DNA of 64,000 nucleotides from an uncultured Pseudomonadota bacterium (GCA_902557415.1 CACEAA010000001.1:86001-150000); one strand, 5' to 3'. Shown: positions 1-9,747, counted from the first letter of the stretch. Notes: a model not told the origin generated them from the sequence alone. Numbers and translations are program-made.

Positions 1-1
1 A

Positions 2-595
2 ATTAATGTCTGTACTTATCAGGCAGTTTCCGGAACTGGTAAAGACGGTATTGAAGAATTGGCGGTTCAAACAGCTAATATTCTCAATTCTAAAGAAATC
101 TCATCGCGGATTTACCCGAAACAAATAGCGTTTAATTGTTTGCCGCAGATAGACGTTTTTCAGGAAAATGGCTACACGAAAGAAGAAATGAAAATGGTGT
201 GGGAAACTCAGAAAATTATGGGCGATAGCGCTATATTAGTTAATCCGACAGCAGTTAGAGTTCCTGTCTTTTATGGTCATTCGGAGGCAGTACACATAGA
301 GACCAAAGAAAAAATCACCGCTGATGCTGCACGCGAATTACTCAGAAATGCGGCCGGCGTGAAAGTGATTGACGACATGATAGACGGAGGATACCCTACC
401 GCCGTGACTGATGCGGCTAACAATGATGACTGTCTTGTGGGGCGGATCCGCGAGGACATTTCTTGTCCGAATGGATTAAATTTGTGGATTGTCTCCGATA
501 ACGTAAGGAAAGGTGCCGCTTTAAACAGTGTACAAATTGCGGAAAAATTAGTAGAAAGTGGTTTGCAACCTAAGTCTGCAGAGGTTTGTCATTAA
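2..595 (+). CDS. asd: Aspartate-semialdehyde dehydrogenase, C-terminal part (cut by window start)
   Basis: The frame is open from base 2, so only the last 197 residues are visible and the N-terminal NADP-binding half with the catalytic cysteine lies outside. The visible part carries family motifs: TYQAVSGTGKDG near its start, the segment VRVPVFYGHSEAV with the histidine that acts as acid/base, the stretch GGYPTAVTDAA, and VGRIREDIS followed by DNVRKGAALNSVQIAE at the C-terminus. Asd reduces aspartyl phosphate to the semialdehyde for lysine, diaminopimelate, threonine and methionine synthesis. The asd-fimV-truA order downstream is the Pseudomonas-type arrangement. Identification is very secure; only the 5' end is missing. 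Confidence 0.97.
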   Translation: MNVCTYQAVSGTGKDGIEELAVQTANILNSKEISSRIYPKQIAFNCLPQIDVFQENGYTKEEMKMVWETQKIMGDSAILVNPTAVRVPVFYGHSEAVHIETKEKITADAARELLRNAAGVKVIDDMIDGGYPTAVTDAANNDDCLVGRIREDISCPNGLNLWIVSDNVRKGAALNSVQIAEKLVESGLQPKSAEVCH

Positions 596-1265
596 AAATT
601 TTCAAGCAATTATAATTGGTACGGTTGGCTTATTTTGTGTAAATATTTTAGCTTATTCGGAGGAGGTAGAACCATCTATATTGTCATCTGATACTGCAGT
701 AATAGCTAAAACGCAAGAGTCAGGATTTCAGTTAGATGTTATTGCCGACCAGAGTTTGCGAGGCTTTGCCCACTCTGATACGTATGCTGATCTCTATGCA
801 AAACTGACTACTAAAAATAGAGAGATAGCGTTATTGAAAGCCCAAATTCGCTATAATTTAAATGAGAAGGAGAGTTCCGTAACAGCTTTAAATGCTAGCA
901 GAGATTTTTTTTCGAGCGGAAGTCTCCGCGACCCAATTTGGTACAAAAATTTATTAAATTTCGATATCAATCTATGGACGTTAGTCAGCAGTGTGTTTTT
1001 TGTGTGGCTGATCTTGCTTTACAACTTAAGGTCATATCATGATATTAAAGTCGATCAGAAATCTGGTGATCCAAGAATGGGTGAAGTAGGAATCAGCGAG
1101 GTCGATACATCGCTGGGTTTTGAATCAAAGTTAGATTTAGCTAGAGCATTCATGGATGCGGGAAACATTGATGGCGCGCGTGAAATTTTGAAAGACGTGA
1201 TGGTCTCCGACTCCGCCGACCATAGAAAAGAAGCTACTTCAATGTTGGCTTCTCTAGCCAATTAA
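558..1265 (+). CDS. fimV: Short FimV-like protein: two membrane segments and a FimV C-terminal motif
   Basis: A 235-residue protein starting at GTG 558, overlapping the asd end by 38 nt. Seen: a hydrophobic N-terminal segment (about residues 11-33) that could be a signal peptide or anchor, a helical middle, a second clear membrane segment (about 138-157), and a C-terminal TPR-like motif (KLDLARAFMDAGNIDGA, then REILKDVM, to the end) typical of the FimV C-terminal domain. FimV of Pseudomonas is a polar inner-membrane hub of over 900 residues with a periplasmic LysM domain; no LysM is visible here and the acidic repeat region is gone. Position between asd and truA is exactly that of fimV. The start is uncertain: ATT at 591 would give a cleaner signal sequence. 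Probably a reduced FimV with only the cytoplasmic partner-binding end retained. Confidence 0.8.
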   Translation: MVCNLSLQRFVIKNFQAIIIGTVGLFCVNILAYSEEVEPSILSSDTAVIAKTQESGFQLDVIADQSLRGFAHSDTYADLYAKLTTKNREIALLKAQIRYNLNEKESSVTALNASRDFFSSGSLRDPIWYKNLLNFDINLWTLVSSVFFVWLILLYNLRSYHDIKVDQKSGDPRMGEVGISEVDTSLGFESKLDLARAFMDAGNIDGAREILKDVMVSDSADHRKEATSMLASLAN

Positions 1266-1313
1266 TGGCTTAAACTTGACCTCGTATCATTAAGACAGTG
1301 TGAGTTATCGACT

Positions 1314-2081
1314 TTGAGAATCGCCCTAGGAATAGAGTACGATGGGTCAACTTTTAAAGGGTGGCAGTCCCAGCGGGGCCAGAAAACTGTTCAAAGTGCG
1401 GTAGAGGAAGCCTTGGGAATAGTTGCTAATGAACCCATCGCCACTACCTGTGCAGGTCGGACTGATGCCGGTGTTCACGCACTATTTCAGGTAATCCATT
1501 TTGATACTGAAATTTCTAGAGCTCCGCGTTCTTGGACGTATGGTTGTAACGCCAACCTACCCAATTCAATTTCGGTGGTATGGGCTAAAATAGTATCGTC
1601 GAGTTTTCATGCCCGATTTAGCGCAATTGAACGGTCTTATAATTATCTCATATACAATCGATCGACTCGTTCAGCCATATGGAATAAAAAAGCTACCTGG
1701 GATTATCGTCCATTGGATATCACATTAATGAACGAAGCGTGCAGTCATTGGTTAGGAACTCACGATTTTTCCTCATTTCAAGCGAAAGGTTGTCAAGCCA
1801 AAAATGCTGTTAGACGGATATCTTGTTGCGAAGTTAAAAAAGAATCTGAGATTTTATTGTTCAAGGTGACCGCGAATGCGTTTTTGCAACATATGGTAAG
1901 AAATCTAGCGGGTGTCTTGATAGAAATAGGCAGTGGTCGCAGAAACCCAGGTTGGGCGCGCGAGGTTCTATCTTATAAAGACAGGTCATTAGGTGGAGTG
2001 ACGGCGCCTCCCGATGGCTTGTATCTGTCAGATGTGCGTTATCCAGAAGAGTTTGACATCCCAGAATCATCGCACAGATAG
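1314..2081 (+). CDS. truA: tRNA pseudouridine(38-40) synthase TruA
   Basis: Makes pseudouridine at positions 38-40 of the tRNA anticodon arm. The 255-residue protein has the normal length. It begins MRIALGIEYDG and carries the catalytic motif AGRTDAGVHA with the nucleophilic aspartate at residue 51. Later motifs FLQHMVRNLAGVLIEIG and PPDGLYLSDVRYP are family signatures. The start is TTG at 1314, set by alignment because no in-frame ATG lies near; no strong ribosome binding site is visible. It follows the FimV-like gene by 48 nt and is probably co-transcribed with it; a 99-nt gap separates it from trpF. Confidence 0.97.
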   Translation: MRIALGIEYDGSTFKGWQSQRGQKTVQSAVEEALGIVANEPIATTCAGRTDAGVHALFQVIHFDTEISRAPRSWTYGCNANLPNSISVVWAKIVSSSFHARFSAIERSYNYLIYNRSTRSAIWNKKATWDYRPLDITLMNEACSHWLGTHDFSSFQAKGCQAKNAVRRISCCEVKKESEILLFKVTANAFLQHMVRNLAGVLIEIGSGRRNPGWAREVLSYKDRSLGGVTAPPDGLYLSDVRYPEEFDIPESSHR

Positions 2082-2180
2082 CTTGATAGGGGTGGAAACG
2101 GCGTAGTCAAGTAATTTGCGACTATATGTTGGTGTCTTTAAATGTGATAATTCTATAAGTTAGTTTTTAGGAAGAAGATT

Positions 2181-2807
2181 TTGCCATATGTGCGCACAAA
2201 AATTTGCGGGATAACCTCTGTAAAAGACGCTCGGGCGGCAGTATTTCTAGGCGCTGATGCTTTAGGCTTTGTTTTCTATCCACCTAGTCCCAGATATATT
2301 AAACCCGCAAAGGCCGCGAGTATAATCCATAATCTGCCACCATTCGTAACTTGTGTGGGGTTATTTGTGAATGTGGATCGCACAACGTTAGAAAAAACGG
2401 TAAGCGATACCGGAGTAGACTTGGTACAATTTCATGGTGATGAATCCGAGCATTTATGTGGATTATCGCCAAAACCATGGATAAAAGCGATTAGGGTAGG
2501 TGATAAAACGGATCTAGCTGAAGAGTCTAAGCGTTATAATGGAGCAAATTCGTTACTATTGGATACTGAGGTAAGGGGTTCCTATGGCGGAACTGGTAAG
2601 ACATTCGATTGGTCGTTAGTTCCTAAAAATATTGATAAGCCAATTATTTTAGCCGGCGGTTTGGATCAAGAAAACGTGATCGCTGCCATCAGCGCTACAT
2701 CTCCATACGCGGTCGATGTCAGTGGCGGAGTAGAGTTGAAGAAAGGCGTGAAGGATCACGCTAAAATGAAAGAATTCATAAAACGGGTACGTTCGATTGA
2801 AAAATGA
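2181..2807 (+). CDS. trpF: Phosphoribosylanthranilate isomerase TrpF
   Basis: Catalyses the Amadori rearrangement of phosphoribosylanthranilate in tryptophan synthesis. The 208-residue TIM-barrel protein starts at TTG 2181 after a purine-rich GGAAGAAG site. The N-terminal KICGIT motif gives the catalytic cysteine (residue 9), followed by [43 protein letters not shown] and the phosphate-binding ends LAGGL and VDVSGGVE. Its last codons overlap the start of trpB by 11 nt, implying translational coupling. A standalone trpF next to trpBA is the usual gammaproteobacterial Pseudomonas-like arrangement, unlike the enteric trpC-F fusion. Confidence 0.97.
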   Translation: MPYVRTKICGITSVKDARAAVFLGADALGFVFYPPSPRYIKPAKAASIIHNLPPFVTCVGLFVNVDRTTLEKTVSDTGVDLVQFHGDESEHLCGLSPKPWIKAIRVGDKTDLAEESKRYNGANSLLLDTEVRGSYGGTGKTFDWSLVPKNIDKPIILAGGLDQENVIAAISATSPYAVDVSGGVELKKGVKDHAKMKEFIKRVRSIEK

Positions 2808-4035
2808 CAAAGTAAATACTGTTGGTAATGATGAGCAATACGAAGTTCCTCTTCCTAATGAGAACGGCTACTTTGGGGATTATGGTGGTCGTTTTGTTGC
2901 TGAAACTTTAATGCAGCCTTTGTTAGATTTAGAAGCGGCATATAAAAAATATATGTCGGATGACGAATTTTTGACGGAACTAGATAATGATCTCACGCAT
3001 TATGTCGGTCGTCCTAGTCCGCTTTATTTTGCAAAAAGATGGTCTCAAGAAATAGGCGGAGCAAATATCTTTCTTAAGCGCGAAGATTTGAATCATACTG
3101 GTGCCCACAAGGTTAATAATACTGTCGGCCAGGCTTTGCTGGCTAAAAGGATGGGCAAGCCTCGGGTTATCGCGGAAACTGGTGCCGGGCAACATGGCGT
3201 CGCAACTGCGACAATTGCAGCTAGACTTGGGTTAGAGTGTTGCGTTTATATGGGCGAGGACGATATAAAAAGACAGTCCACAAACGTTTTTCGAATGAAG
3301 TTGCTCGGTGCGGAAGTAATCCCAGTCACGTCAGGTTCCCGGACTCTGAAAGATGCCCTAAATGAAGCGCTACGCGATTGGGTTACGAATGTAGATACTA
3401 CATTTTATATTATAGGAACCGTCGCTGGTCCTCATCCGTATCCCGTTATCGTGCGAGATTTTCAATCGATTATCGGCCGAGAAACTCGCTCTCAATGTCT
3501 TGAACAAATAGGCTCGTTGCCAAACGCTTTAGTCGCTTGTGTTGGTGGTGGATCAAACGCAATTGGTCTATTTCACCCATTTATAAATGATACGGACGTT
3601 GCGATGGTGGGAGTGGAGGCTGGCGGAGAAGGCGTTGCTAGTGGCAGACATTCAGCGCCGCTGAGCGCAGGCGTACCCGGCGTTTTGCACGGTAATCGAA
3701 CCTATCTAATGCAAGATGAGTGCGGACAGATCGAATCGACCCACTCTATAAGTGCTGGACTCGACTACCCCGGAGTAGGGCCAGAACATTCGTGGCTTAA
3801 GGACATTGGTAGAGCACAATATGAGACTGTAAACGATAATGAGGCTTTGCAAGCATTTGATCGCTTGACCACACTAGAAGGTATTATTCCTGCTCTCGAG
3901 ACCAGTCACGCTTTGGCTTATGCCGAAAAGTTAGCGACTGTTATGGGCCAAGGAAAGATCATCGTGGTGAACCTATCTGGGCGAGGAGATAAGGATATAC
4001 AAACTATAGCGACGCTGAACTCGATTACATTGTAA
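2797..4035 (+). CDS. trpB: Tryptophan synthase beta subunit
   Basis: PLP enzyme condensing indole with serine. The 412-residue protein matches the canonical TrpB1 length. Key residues visible: PLP lysine K105 in HTGAHKVNN, catalytic glutamate E127 in [11 protein letters not shown], and the phosphate-binding loop GGGSNAIG starting at residue 250. The start is TTG 2797, lying inside trpF (11-nt overlap); no ATG is available upstream of the conserved [11 protein letters not shown] segment. It is followed by trpA after a short gap, and the two products form the alpha2-beta2 complex that channels indole. trpE, trpG, trpD and trpC are not in this window. Confidence 0.98.
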   Translation: MKNDKVNTVGNDEQYEVPLPNENGYFGDYGGRFVAETLMQPLLDLEAAYKKYMSDDEFLTELDNDLTHYVGRPSPLYFAKRWSQEIGGANIFLKREDLNHTGAHKVNNTVGQALLAKRMGKPRVIAETGAGQHGVATATIAARLGLECCVYMGEDDIKRQSTNVFRMKLLGAEVIPVTSGSRTLKDALNEALRDWVTNVDTTFYIIGTVAGPHPYPVIVRDFQSIIGRETRSQCLEQIGSLPNALVACVGGGSNAIGLFHPFINDTDVAMVGVEAGGEGVASGRHSAPLSAGVPGVLHGNRTYLMQDECGQIESTHSISAGLDYPGVGPEHSWLKDIGRAQYETVNDNEALQAFDRLTTLEGIIPALETSHALAYAEKLATVMGQGKIIVVNLSGRGDKDIQTIATLNSITL

Positions 4036-4068
4036 TTTAGTGTCGATGCTGTTTTATTGAGTAATACT

Positions 4069-4875
4069 ATGAATCGAATCAATATTTGTTTTGAAAAACT
4101 AGACTCAGATGGTAATAAGGGCCTAATCGCTTTTGTCACTGCTGGGGATCCTAGTTTGGACGCGACCCCGGAAATCATGCATGCGTTAGTCGCTGGCGGA
4201 GCCGATATTATTGAACTTGGTGTGCCATTTTCTGATCCCATGGCTGATGGGGAAGTGATTCAAAGAGCAAGTGAGAGGGCGTTGAGCCATGGTACGAGTT
4301 TAAATGATGTTTTGGATTGTGTGCTCAAATTTCGTCAGAAAGATTTAGATACGCCAGTTGTGCTGATGGGGTACTGTAATCCGTTTCAACAGATGGGTCT
4401 TGATCCTCTAGCGTCTCGATGTAAAGAAGTTGGTGCCGATGGAGTTTTAGTAGTTGACTTGCCACCAGAGGAGGCAGCTCCTTTCAAGAGCTCATTTGAA
4501 CCACTTGGTATCGCTCAGATATTTCTGGTTGCCCCTAACTCTCCAGTGGAGAGAATTAGAAAAATTTGTGAGTATGCGTCTGGGTTTGTTTATTTTGTTG
4601 CTGTAAAAGGAGTGACTGGGGACAAACAATTTGACGGGCATGAAATTAGAGAGAATATTGAGAGGACTAAAAGTATTGCCGGTATCCCGGTAGGACTGGG
4701 ATTCGGAATTCGTGATCCGCGAGCGGCAGGGGATGCGGCCGCGATATCGGATGGTGTGGTTGTCGGTAGTGCGATTGTAGAAATTATTGAAAAAGGTAAG
4801 ACTGTGTCTGAGATTTCTGAAAACGTTACTCACTTCGTACAGGAGCTTAGAATTGGTATTAACGGATCGGTCTAA
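4069..4875 (+). CDS. trpA: Tryptophan synthase alpha subunit
   Basis: Cleaves indole-3-glycerol phosphate to indole, which passes to TrpB. The ATG at 4069 gives MNRINICFEKL, aligning well with the usual N-terminus; a TTG at 4057 in the same frame would add four residues. No obvious Shine-Dalgarno site precedes either. Motifs: FVTAGDP, IIELGVPFSDPMADG with the catalytic glutamate and aspartate, VVDLPPEEA, and the phosphate-binding GLGFGIRDP and GVVVGSAIV. Length (268-272 residues) is normal. Last of the trpFBA run, 36 nt before accD. Confidence 0.97.
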   Translation: MNRINICFEKLDSDGNKGLIAFVTAGDPSLDATPEIMHALVAGGADIIELGVPFSDPMADGEVIQRASERALSHGTSLNDVLDCVLKFRQKDLDTPVVLMGYCNPFQQMGLDPLASRCKEVGADGVLVVDLPPEEAAPFKSSFEPLGIAQIFLVAPNSPVERIRKICEYASGFVYFVAVKGVTGDKQFDGHEIRENIERTKSIAGIPVGLGFGIRDPRAAGDAAAISDGVVVGSAIVEIIEKGKTVSEISENVTHFVQELRIGINGSV

Positions 4876-4911
4876 ATCGGGTGAAGGTAGAAGTTGTAAG
4901 GAAATATGTAA

Positions 4912-5787
4912 TTGAGCTGGTTTAAAAAATTACTTCCGAAAAGTATCCGTACTGAAGGAAATGGGCAGAGTTCGGTTCCTGAGGGGTTGTGGACAAGTTG
5001 TCCTGAGTGCAAGGCAGTACTTTACCGGGCTGAAGTCGAGAGAAATCTTCAAGTTTGTGTTAAATGTAACGCCCATATGCGGTTGTTTGGGCGTCGGAGA
5101 TTAGGGACATTCTTGGACCCGAATAGCGGACGAGAAATCGGCAGTAAGTTACGTCCATTTGATTTTCTGAAATTTAAAGATGATAAAAAGTATCGGGATC
5201 GAATAACCCTAGCGCAAAAAAGTTCAGGTGAAAGTGATGCGCTTGTAGTTATGGAAGGCACGATTAATAAAATGCCTATAGTCGCCGCAGCCTTCGATTT
5301 TTCATTTATGGGAGGTTCGATGGGCTCTGTTGTGGGCGAGCGATTTGTGAGGGCGGTCAGGCGATGTTTGCAAGCAAATATCCCCTTAGTGTGTTTTTGT
5401 ACAAGTGGTGGTGCTCGTATGCAGGAAGCACTCGTATCTCTCATGCAGATGGCGAAAACTAGCGCGGCAATAGCAGAAATGAGAGAAAATAGTCTCCCCT
5501 ATATAGTAGTTTTAACCGATCCAACCACGGGAGGTGTCTCTGCTAGCTTGGCTATGCTCGGCGATGTCACGATTGCGGAACCTAATGCACTGATTGGGTT
5601 TGCTGGACCTCGGGTTATTGAGCAGACTGTGCGGCAAGTACTTCCAGACGGCTTCCAGCGCAGTGAATTTTTGTTAGATCACGGCGCCATAGATATGATT
5701 GTCGATCGTCGTGAACTAAAAAGTACGGTATTTTCTATTCTTTCCACCTTTACGCAAACGCGCCGCAGGCAAAATATACTTCAGTGA
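4912..5787 (+). CDS. accD: Acetyl-CoA carboxylase carboxyltransferase subunit beta
   Basis: Forms with AccA the carboxyltransferase that moves CO2 from biotin to acetyl-CoA, the first step of fatty acid synthesis. The 291-residue protein starts at TTG 4912 after an AAGGAAA site. The N-terminal zinc ribbon is visible as SCPECKAV and VCVKCNAH (two CxxC pairs). The crotonase-like core shows [34 protein letters not shown] and the oxyanion-type [13 protein letters not shown]. The trpA-accD-folC order is conserved in gammaproteobacteria. Confidence 0.98.
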   Translation: MSWFKKLLPKSIRTEGNGQSSVPEGLWTSCPECKAVLYRAEVERNLQVCVKCNAHMRLFGRRRLGTFLDPNSGREIGSKLRPFDFLKFKDDKKYRDRITLAQKSSGESDALVVMEGTINKMPIVAAAFDFSFMGGSMGSVVGERFVRAVRRCLQANIPLVCFCTSGGARMQEALVSLMQMAKTSAAIAEMRENSLPYIVVLTDPTTGGVSASLAMLGDVTIAEPNALIGFAGPRVIEQTVRQVLPDGFQRSEFLLDHGAIDMIVDRRELKSTVFSILSTFTQTRRRQNILQ

Positions 5788-5806
5788 TTAGCTTCTCTGA
5801 TTAATA

Positions 5807-7135
5807 ATGGGACTCGAGACAGTTCACAAAACTATTAGAGCGTGTAGCCCACCAAACGCAGAAGCTAGTCTGGCTATTTGGTTGGACTGGTTAGAAAATG
5901 TCGAGGGTGATCAGGTAAAACTTGGCCTCGATAATTGCTTGGATATTGGAAATGATCTTGAGTTAGTTAACTTGTCACCCAAGGTTATCACTGTCGCGGG
6001 TACAAACGGGAAGGGCTCGTGTTGTCGTTATCTTGAAGCCTTTATCTTAGATTTGGGTTACAAGGTGGGTACCTATACTTCTCCACATATTAGATATTTC
6101 AACGAACGTATAAGAATTAATGGTGATAACATTTCTTCAGAGGAGATATGTAAAGCTTTTTATATGCTTAGCACAATTCCTAATTCCTCTGCTTTAACTT
6201 ATTTCGAATTTATAACAATTGCTACGTTAAATATTTTCAATACTTATGACTTAGACTTCGTCATTTTGGAGATTGGCTTAGGCGGGCGGTTAGATGCAGT
6301 TAATATTGTTGAGTCTGATGTAGCCTTAATCACATCGATTGGACTCGATCATATTGAATGGCTAGGAGAAACTCGGGAAAAAATTGCTCTGGAAAAAGCT
6401 GGAGTTATGCGAGCTGGTAAACCTGTGGTGTGCTCCGATAAGGAAGTACCACAGGCTATCTATTCTCACGCTGAAGCAATAGAGGCAGAACTTTCGGTTC
6501 TGGGCATCGATTATTTCCTGGAGCTTGAGGAAAATTATTGGGAGTGGTCCAGTCGAGACAAAAGTTTTTCGATGCTGCCTTACCCGGCTATGTCCGGAGC
6601 CCATCAGCTTCGTAATATATCTGGCGTACTGAGAGTACTTGAACTCTTAAATATCGATGGAAACCTTCTTGAGATATCCCTACGACGTGTATGCCCTAGT
6701 TTAACTATTCCTGGTAGATTCCAGTCAATACCTAATAGTTGGGGTTGCGAGATTTTTGTTGATGTGGCGCACAATGAGCCGGCAGCTGAAATTTTATCGA
6801 AACAAATTCTAGGAATGAGTAAAGTGCAGAGAACAGTTTGTATTTTAGGGATGCTATCCACAAAAGATAATATCGGTTTTTTGAGCCATTTAGTTCCTGT
6901 GGTTGATCGTTTATTTTTGGTGGGATTAGATCATCCAGATGCTTTATCCGCAGAGGAGGCATTGGAAATTGCAAAGAATCTTGACAAAAAGCTTGAGACC
7001 AGTTGTCATTTCTCATGCGATCAGGCTTTGCGAGAAATTTTCGAAAGTAATGACTTAGTGGACAGGTTAATAATTACTGGCTCCTTTATTACAGTGGGAG
7101 AGGCAATAAAGTTTATGCAGGAGAGTACGGTTTGA
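5807..7135 (+). CDS. folC: Bifunctional folylpolyglutamate synthase / dihydrofolate synthase FolC
   Basis: Joins glutamate to dihydropteroate and adds further glutamates to folates. The 442-residue protein starts at ATG 5807. It has the Mur-ligase-like ATP loop TVAGTNGKGSCC (residues 62-73), YTSPHIRYFNERIRING, and EIGLGGRLDAVN, plus a later DVAHN motif that marks the C-terminal glutamate-binding domain. It ends in a TGATG overlap with the next gene (dedD), suggesting coupled translation. Polyglutamylated folate made here would feed the formate-THF ligase and GlyA encoded elsewhere in the window. Confidence 0.97.
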   Translation: MGLETVHKTIRACSPPNAEASLAIWLDWLENVEGDQVKLGLDNCLDIGNDLELVNLSPKVITVAGTNGKGSCCRYLEAFILDLGYKVGTYTSPHIRYFNERIRINGDNISSEEICKAFYMLSTIPNSSALTYFEFITIATLNIFNTYDLDFVILEIGLGGRLDAVNIVESDVALITSIGLDHIEWLGETREKIALEKAGVMRAGKPVVCSDKEVPQAIYSHAEAIEAELSVLGIDYFLELEENYWEWSSRDKSFSMLPYPAMSGAHQLRNISGVLRVLELLNIDGNLLEISLRRVCPSLTIPGRFQSIPNSWGCEIFVDVAHNEPAAEILSKQILGMSKVQRTVCILGMLSTKDNIGFLSHLVPVVDRLFLVGLDHPDALSAEEALEIAKNLDKKLETSCHFSCDQALREIFESNDLVDRLIITGSFITVGEAIKFMQESTV

Positions 7136-7632
7136 TGAGTGAGATTCTAAAAAAAAGGCTTGTTGGATTTTTTGTCTTAATTTCTATAGGCCTTATCTTT
7201 TTGCCTATGTTTTTGTCGCCTAATGTAAGTGACTTTAAGCTTCAACTTCAGATGGACACTAGATCACCAGAAGTGAAAAACAAAGTTGCTGAGTCGATCG
7301 TGGAGGATGAGATTACCACTTTGATTAGAGGACTAGACAATAATGTTAGTCGGACTGAGCCTCAGCTTTATGAGGTAGACTCTTGGGACTTACAGGTAGG
7401 TAGCTTTGAGAGCCGGAGTAATGCTGATAGTCAAGTCAAGTTTTTGAGAGAGCAAGGTTTCGCGGCATATGTACGTAGCGATGAGCAGAATGAGGTGGCA
7501 GCTTTTAAGGTGCTAGTAGGGCCTCATATAGATTTACGTCAAGCTGAGGAAGTACGTTCGAAACTGCGGAAGAGGCATCAGTATCGAAGCCTGTTAGTCA
7601 AGCACGTGCCTTCGGCAGCTGTTCTAGAATAG
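7135..7632 (+). CDS. dedD: DedD-like SPOR-domain cell division protein
   Basis: A 165-residue bitopic protein. ATG 7135 overlaps the folC stop (TGATG); a TTG immediately before it is an alternative. Seen: a short cytoplasmic N-terminus (EILKKRL), one membrane span (about residues 8-27), a linker, and a C-terminal SPOR domain beginning WDLQVGSFESRSNADSQV and ending near the C-terminus. SPOR domains bind denuded glycan strands at the division septum. In enteric bacteria dedD lies between folC and cvpA exactly as here, supporting the name, although sequence outside the SPOR domain is poorly conserved. Confidence 0.9.
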   Translation: MSEILKKRLVGFFVLISIGLIFLPMFLSPNVSDFKLQLQMDTRSPEVKNKVAESIVEDEITTLIRGLDNNVSRTEPQLYEVDSWDLQVGSFESRSNADSQVKFLREQGFAAYVRSDEQNEVAAFKVLVGPHIDLRQAEEVRSKLRKRHQYRSLLVKHVPSAAVLE

Positions 7633-7676
7633 ATGACTCTGTTATAATCAAATCTTAAATGAATTTCGGTTCCACT

Positions 7677-8165
7677 ATGAACTGGACAGACATAATCTTA
7701 TTAGCCATTATTTTACTCTCGGGCACCATTGGGTTGTTCCGGGGGGTGGCGCGTGAAATTTTATCGCTTCTAACGTGGTTTTTCGGCTTATTCTTGGGGT
7801 TCAAGTATACAGTAATGTTGGGCTCCCTTATGGAACCTTATGTAGCTATCGATAGCCTGAGAAATGTGATCTGTTTTTTCTTGATTTTTATCGGCGTATT
7901 TGTTTCTTCTGCTGTGATAAAACGATTTCTAGCAGACTTGATTTCTAGGGGAGGTGTAGGCTTTGCGGACCGGTTTTTCGGTCTTCTTTTTGGGATCGCG
8001 CGAGGATTGATATTGACCTGCCTTTTAGTGTTTTTGGGCGGACTAGCGGCTCTAAATGAAGAGCCTTGGTGGCAACAAGCTAAGTTTGCGGCACCACTAG
8101 AAAGCGCAGTGAAAATTATTTTGGTTTGGTCACCCTCGAAGTTTGAAACAGATCTTAACTTCTAA
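7677..8165 (+). CDS. cvpA: CvpA-family inner membrane protein
   Basis: A small integral membrane protein with four predicted helices. ATG 7677 (MNWTDIILLAII) matches the family start better than the in-frame ATG at 7659. Family motifs: GLFRGVAREILSLLTWFFG after the first helix, a central FFLIFIGVFVSSAVI helix, then GFADRFFGLLFGIARGLIL. CvpA was first noted for colicin V production and is linked to envelope stress tolerance; the biochemical role is unclear. It precedes purF by 15 nt, the standard cvpA-purF pair. Confidence 0.95.
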   Translation: MNWTDIILLAIILLSGTIGLFRGVAREILSLLTWFFGLFLGFKYTVMLGSLMEPYVAIDSLRNVICFFLIFIGVFVSSAVIKRFLADLISRGGVGFADRFFGLLFGIARGLILTCLLVFLGGLAALNEEPWWQQAKFAAPLESAVKIILVWSPSKFETDLNF

Positions 8166-8180
8166 GCTTGGAGAAAAGTT

Positions 8181-9698
8181 GTGTGCGGAATTATTGGAGT
8201 AGTAGCGAAATCACCAGCAAATCAGCTTATTTATGATGGCTTAACAATGCTTCAACACCGAGGACAGGATGCGGCAGGTATCGCTACGTATAATGATGGC
8301 CGTATTTTGTTGCGGAAATCGAACGGCTTGGTTCGAGACGTCTTTAAGACTCGACATATGATGAATTTACGGGGCGATATGGGGATTGGCCATGTTAGAT
8401 ATCCAACGGCTGGCGTCTCCTCTAACGCTGAAGCCCAACCTTTTTATGTAAACTCTCCGTACGGTATAACTCTTGCCCACAATGGAAATTTAACCAATGC
8501 AGAAGATATAAAGCAGGAACTTTTTGAAGATGACTTGAGGCATATTAATACTGAGTCTGACTCGGAGGTATTATTAAATGTCTTCGCACATGAACTACAG
8601 CGAATAGGTAAGCTTTCTATTAATGCGGAGGACATATTTAATGTCATACGTAGAGTGCATGAGAGATGCAAAGGTGCTTACGCAGTAGTAGTGATGATTG
8701 CTAATGTGGGACTTGTTGCTTTCCGCGATCCATATGGCATACGCCCTATCTGTTTTGGTACGCGTGACACGGAGTCCGGTTCCGAATTCATTGTCTCTTC
8801 GGAAAGTGTGGCGGTAGATTCTTTAGGCTTTGATTTCGTACGTGATGTTGCGCCAGGCGAAGCTGTGTTTATTAGTAGTGACGGAGTATTAAAATCTGAG
8901 ATATGTGCAGACGAAACTTTTCATTATCCGTGCATATTTGAGCATGTTTATTTTGCTAGACCTGACTCGATCATAGATGGAATATCGGTTCATAAGGCGC
9001 GTATGAGGATGGGAGAATCTATTGCGGCTAAGATATCGAGAGAATGGGGTGAGCTAGATATCGACGTGGTGATTCCTGTCCCTGATACTGCACGAACCGC
9101 AGCGATGGAAATCGCAAATGTCCTCAATTCGAAATATCGAGAGGGATTTATTAAAAATCGTTATATTCCACGCACTTTCATAATGCCTGGTCAGGCAATG
9201 CGCAAAAAATCTGTTAAGCAAAAGCTAAACGCGATCGAGCTCGAATTCAAGGGAAAAAATGTGTTACTAGTAGACGACTCAATAGTGCGCGGTACAACTT
9301 CTAGTCAAATAATTGATATGGCGAGAGATGCCGGAGCTCGCAAAGTTTATTTTGCTTCAGCGGCTCCACCGGTAAAGTACCCTAATGTCTACGGTATAGA
9401 TATGCCGACCGCTGCTGAATTGATAGCGTGTGATCGAGACATTAGCGAAGTTCAACGATTGATTGGCGCCGACGCTTTAATCTATCAAGACAACCAAGAT
9501 TTAGTCAGTGCAGTTGGTCATGGGGATAAAGGTCCTAGGGAGTTTGAACAATCTTGCTTTACGGGAACTTATATTACTGGCGACGTTAGTCCTGATTATT
9601 TGCATAATGTGAGCAACCTGCGCTCTGATAAAGCCAAATCGGCGCGAGAAGAAAATGAGGCTTCGCTGAATGACTTGCACGCGCCTGCGCATAACTAG
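8181..9698 (+). CDS. purF: Amidophosphoribosyltransferase PurF
   Basis: First committed step of purine synthesis: PRPP plus glutamine to phosphoribosylamine. The GTG start at 8181 follows a GGAGAAAAG site and gives MCGIIGVV, in which Cys2 becomes the N-terminal nucleophile of the glutaminase domain after Met removal. The N-terminal domain shows MLQHRGQDAAGIAT and GHVRYPTAG; the C-terminal phosphoribosyltransferase domain carries the PRPP loop LVDDSIVRGTTS (about residues 363-374). Full length at 505 residues, with no propeptide before Cys2. Purine partners purL and purB lie 10-15 kb downstream on the other strand. Confidence 0.98.
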   Translation: MCGIIGVVAKSPANQLIYDGLTMLQHRGQDAAGIATYNDGRILLRKSNGLVRDVFKTRHMMNLRGDMGIGHVRYPTAGVSSNAEAQPFYVNSPYGITLAHNGNLTNAEDIKQELFEDDLRHINTESDSEVLLNVFAHELQRIGKLSINAEDIFNVIRRVHERCKGAYAVVVMIANVGLVAFRDPYGIRPICFGTRDTESGSEFIVSSESVAVDSLGFDFVRDVAPGEAVFISSDGVLKSEICADETFHYPCIFEHVYFARPDSIIDGISVHKARMRMGESIAAKISREWGELDIDVVIPVPDTARTAAMEIANVLNSKYREGFIKNRYIPRTFIMPGQAMRKKSVKQKLNAIELEFKGKNVLLVDDSIVRGTTSSQIIDMARDAGARKVYFASAAPPVKYPNVYGIDMPTAAELIACDRDISEVQRLIGADALIYQDNQDLVSAVGHGDKGPREFEQSCFTGTYITGDVSPDYLHNVSNLRSDKAKSAREENEASLNDLHAPAHN

Positions 9699-9747
9699 GG
9701 TTGCTAATTTTTATGGAAGATATTTTATTTTAGGAGGCTGAAATCTC

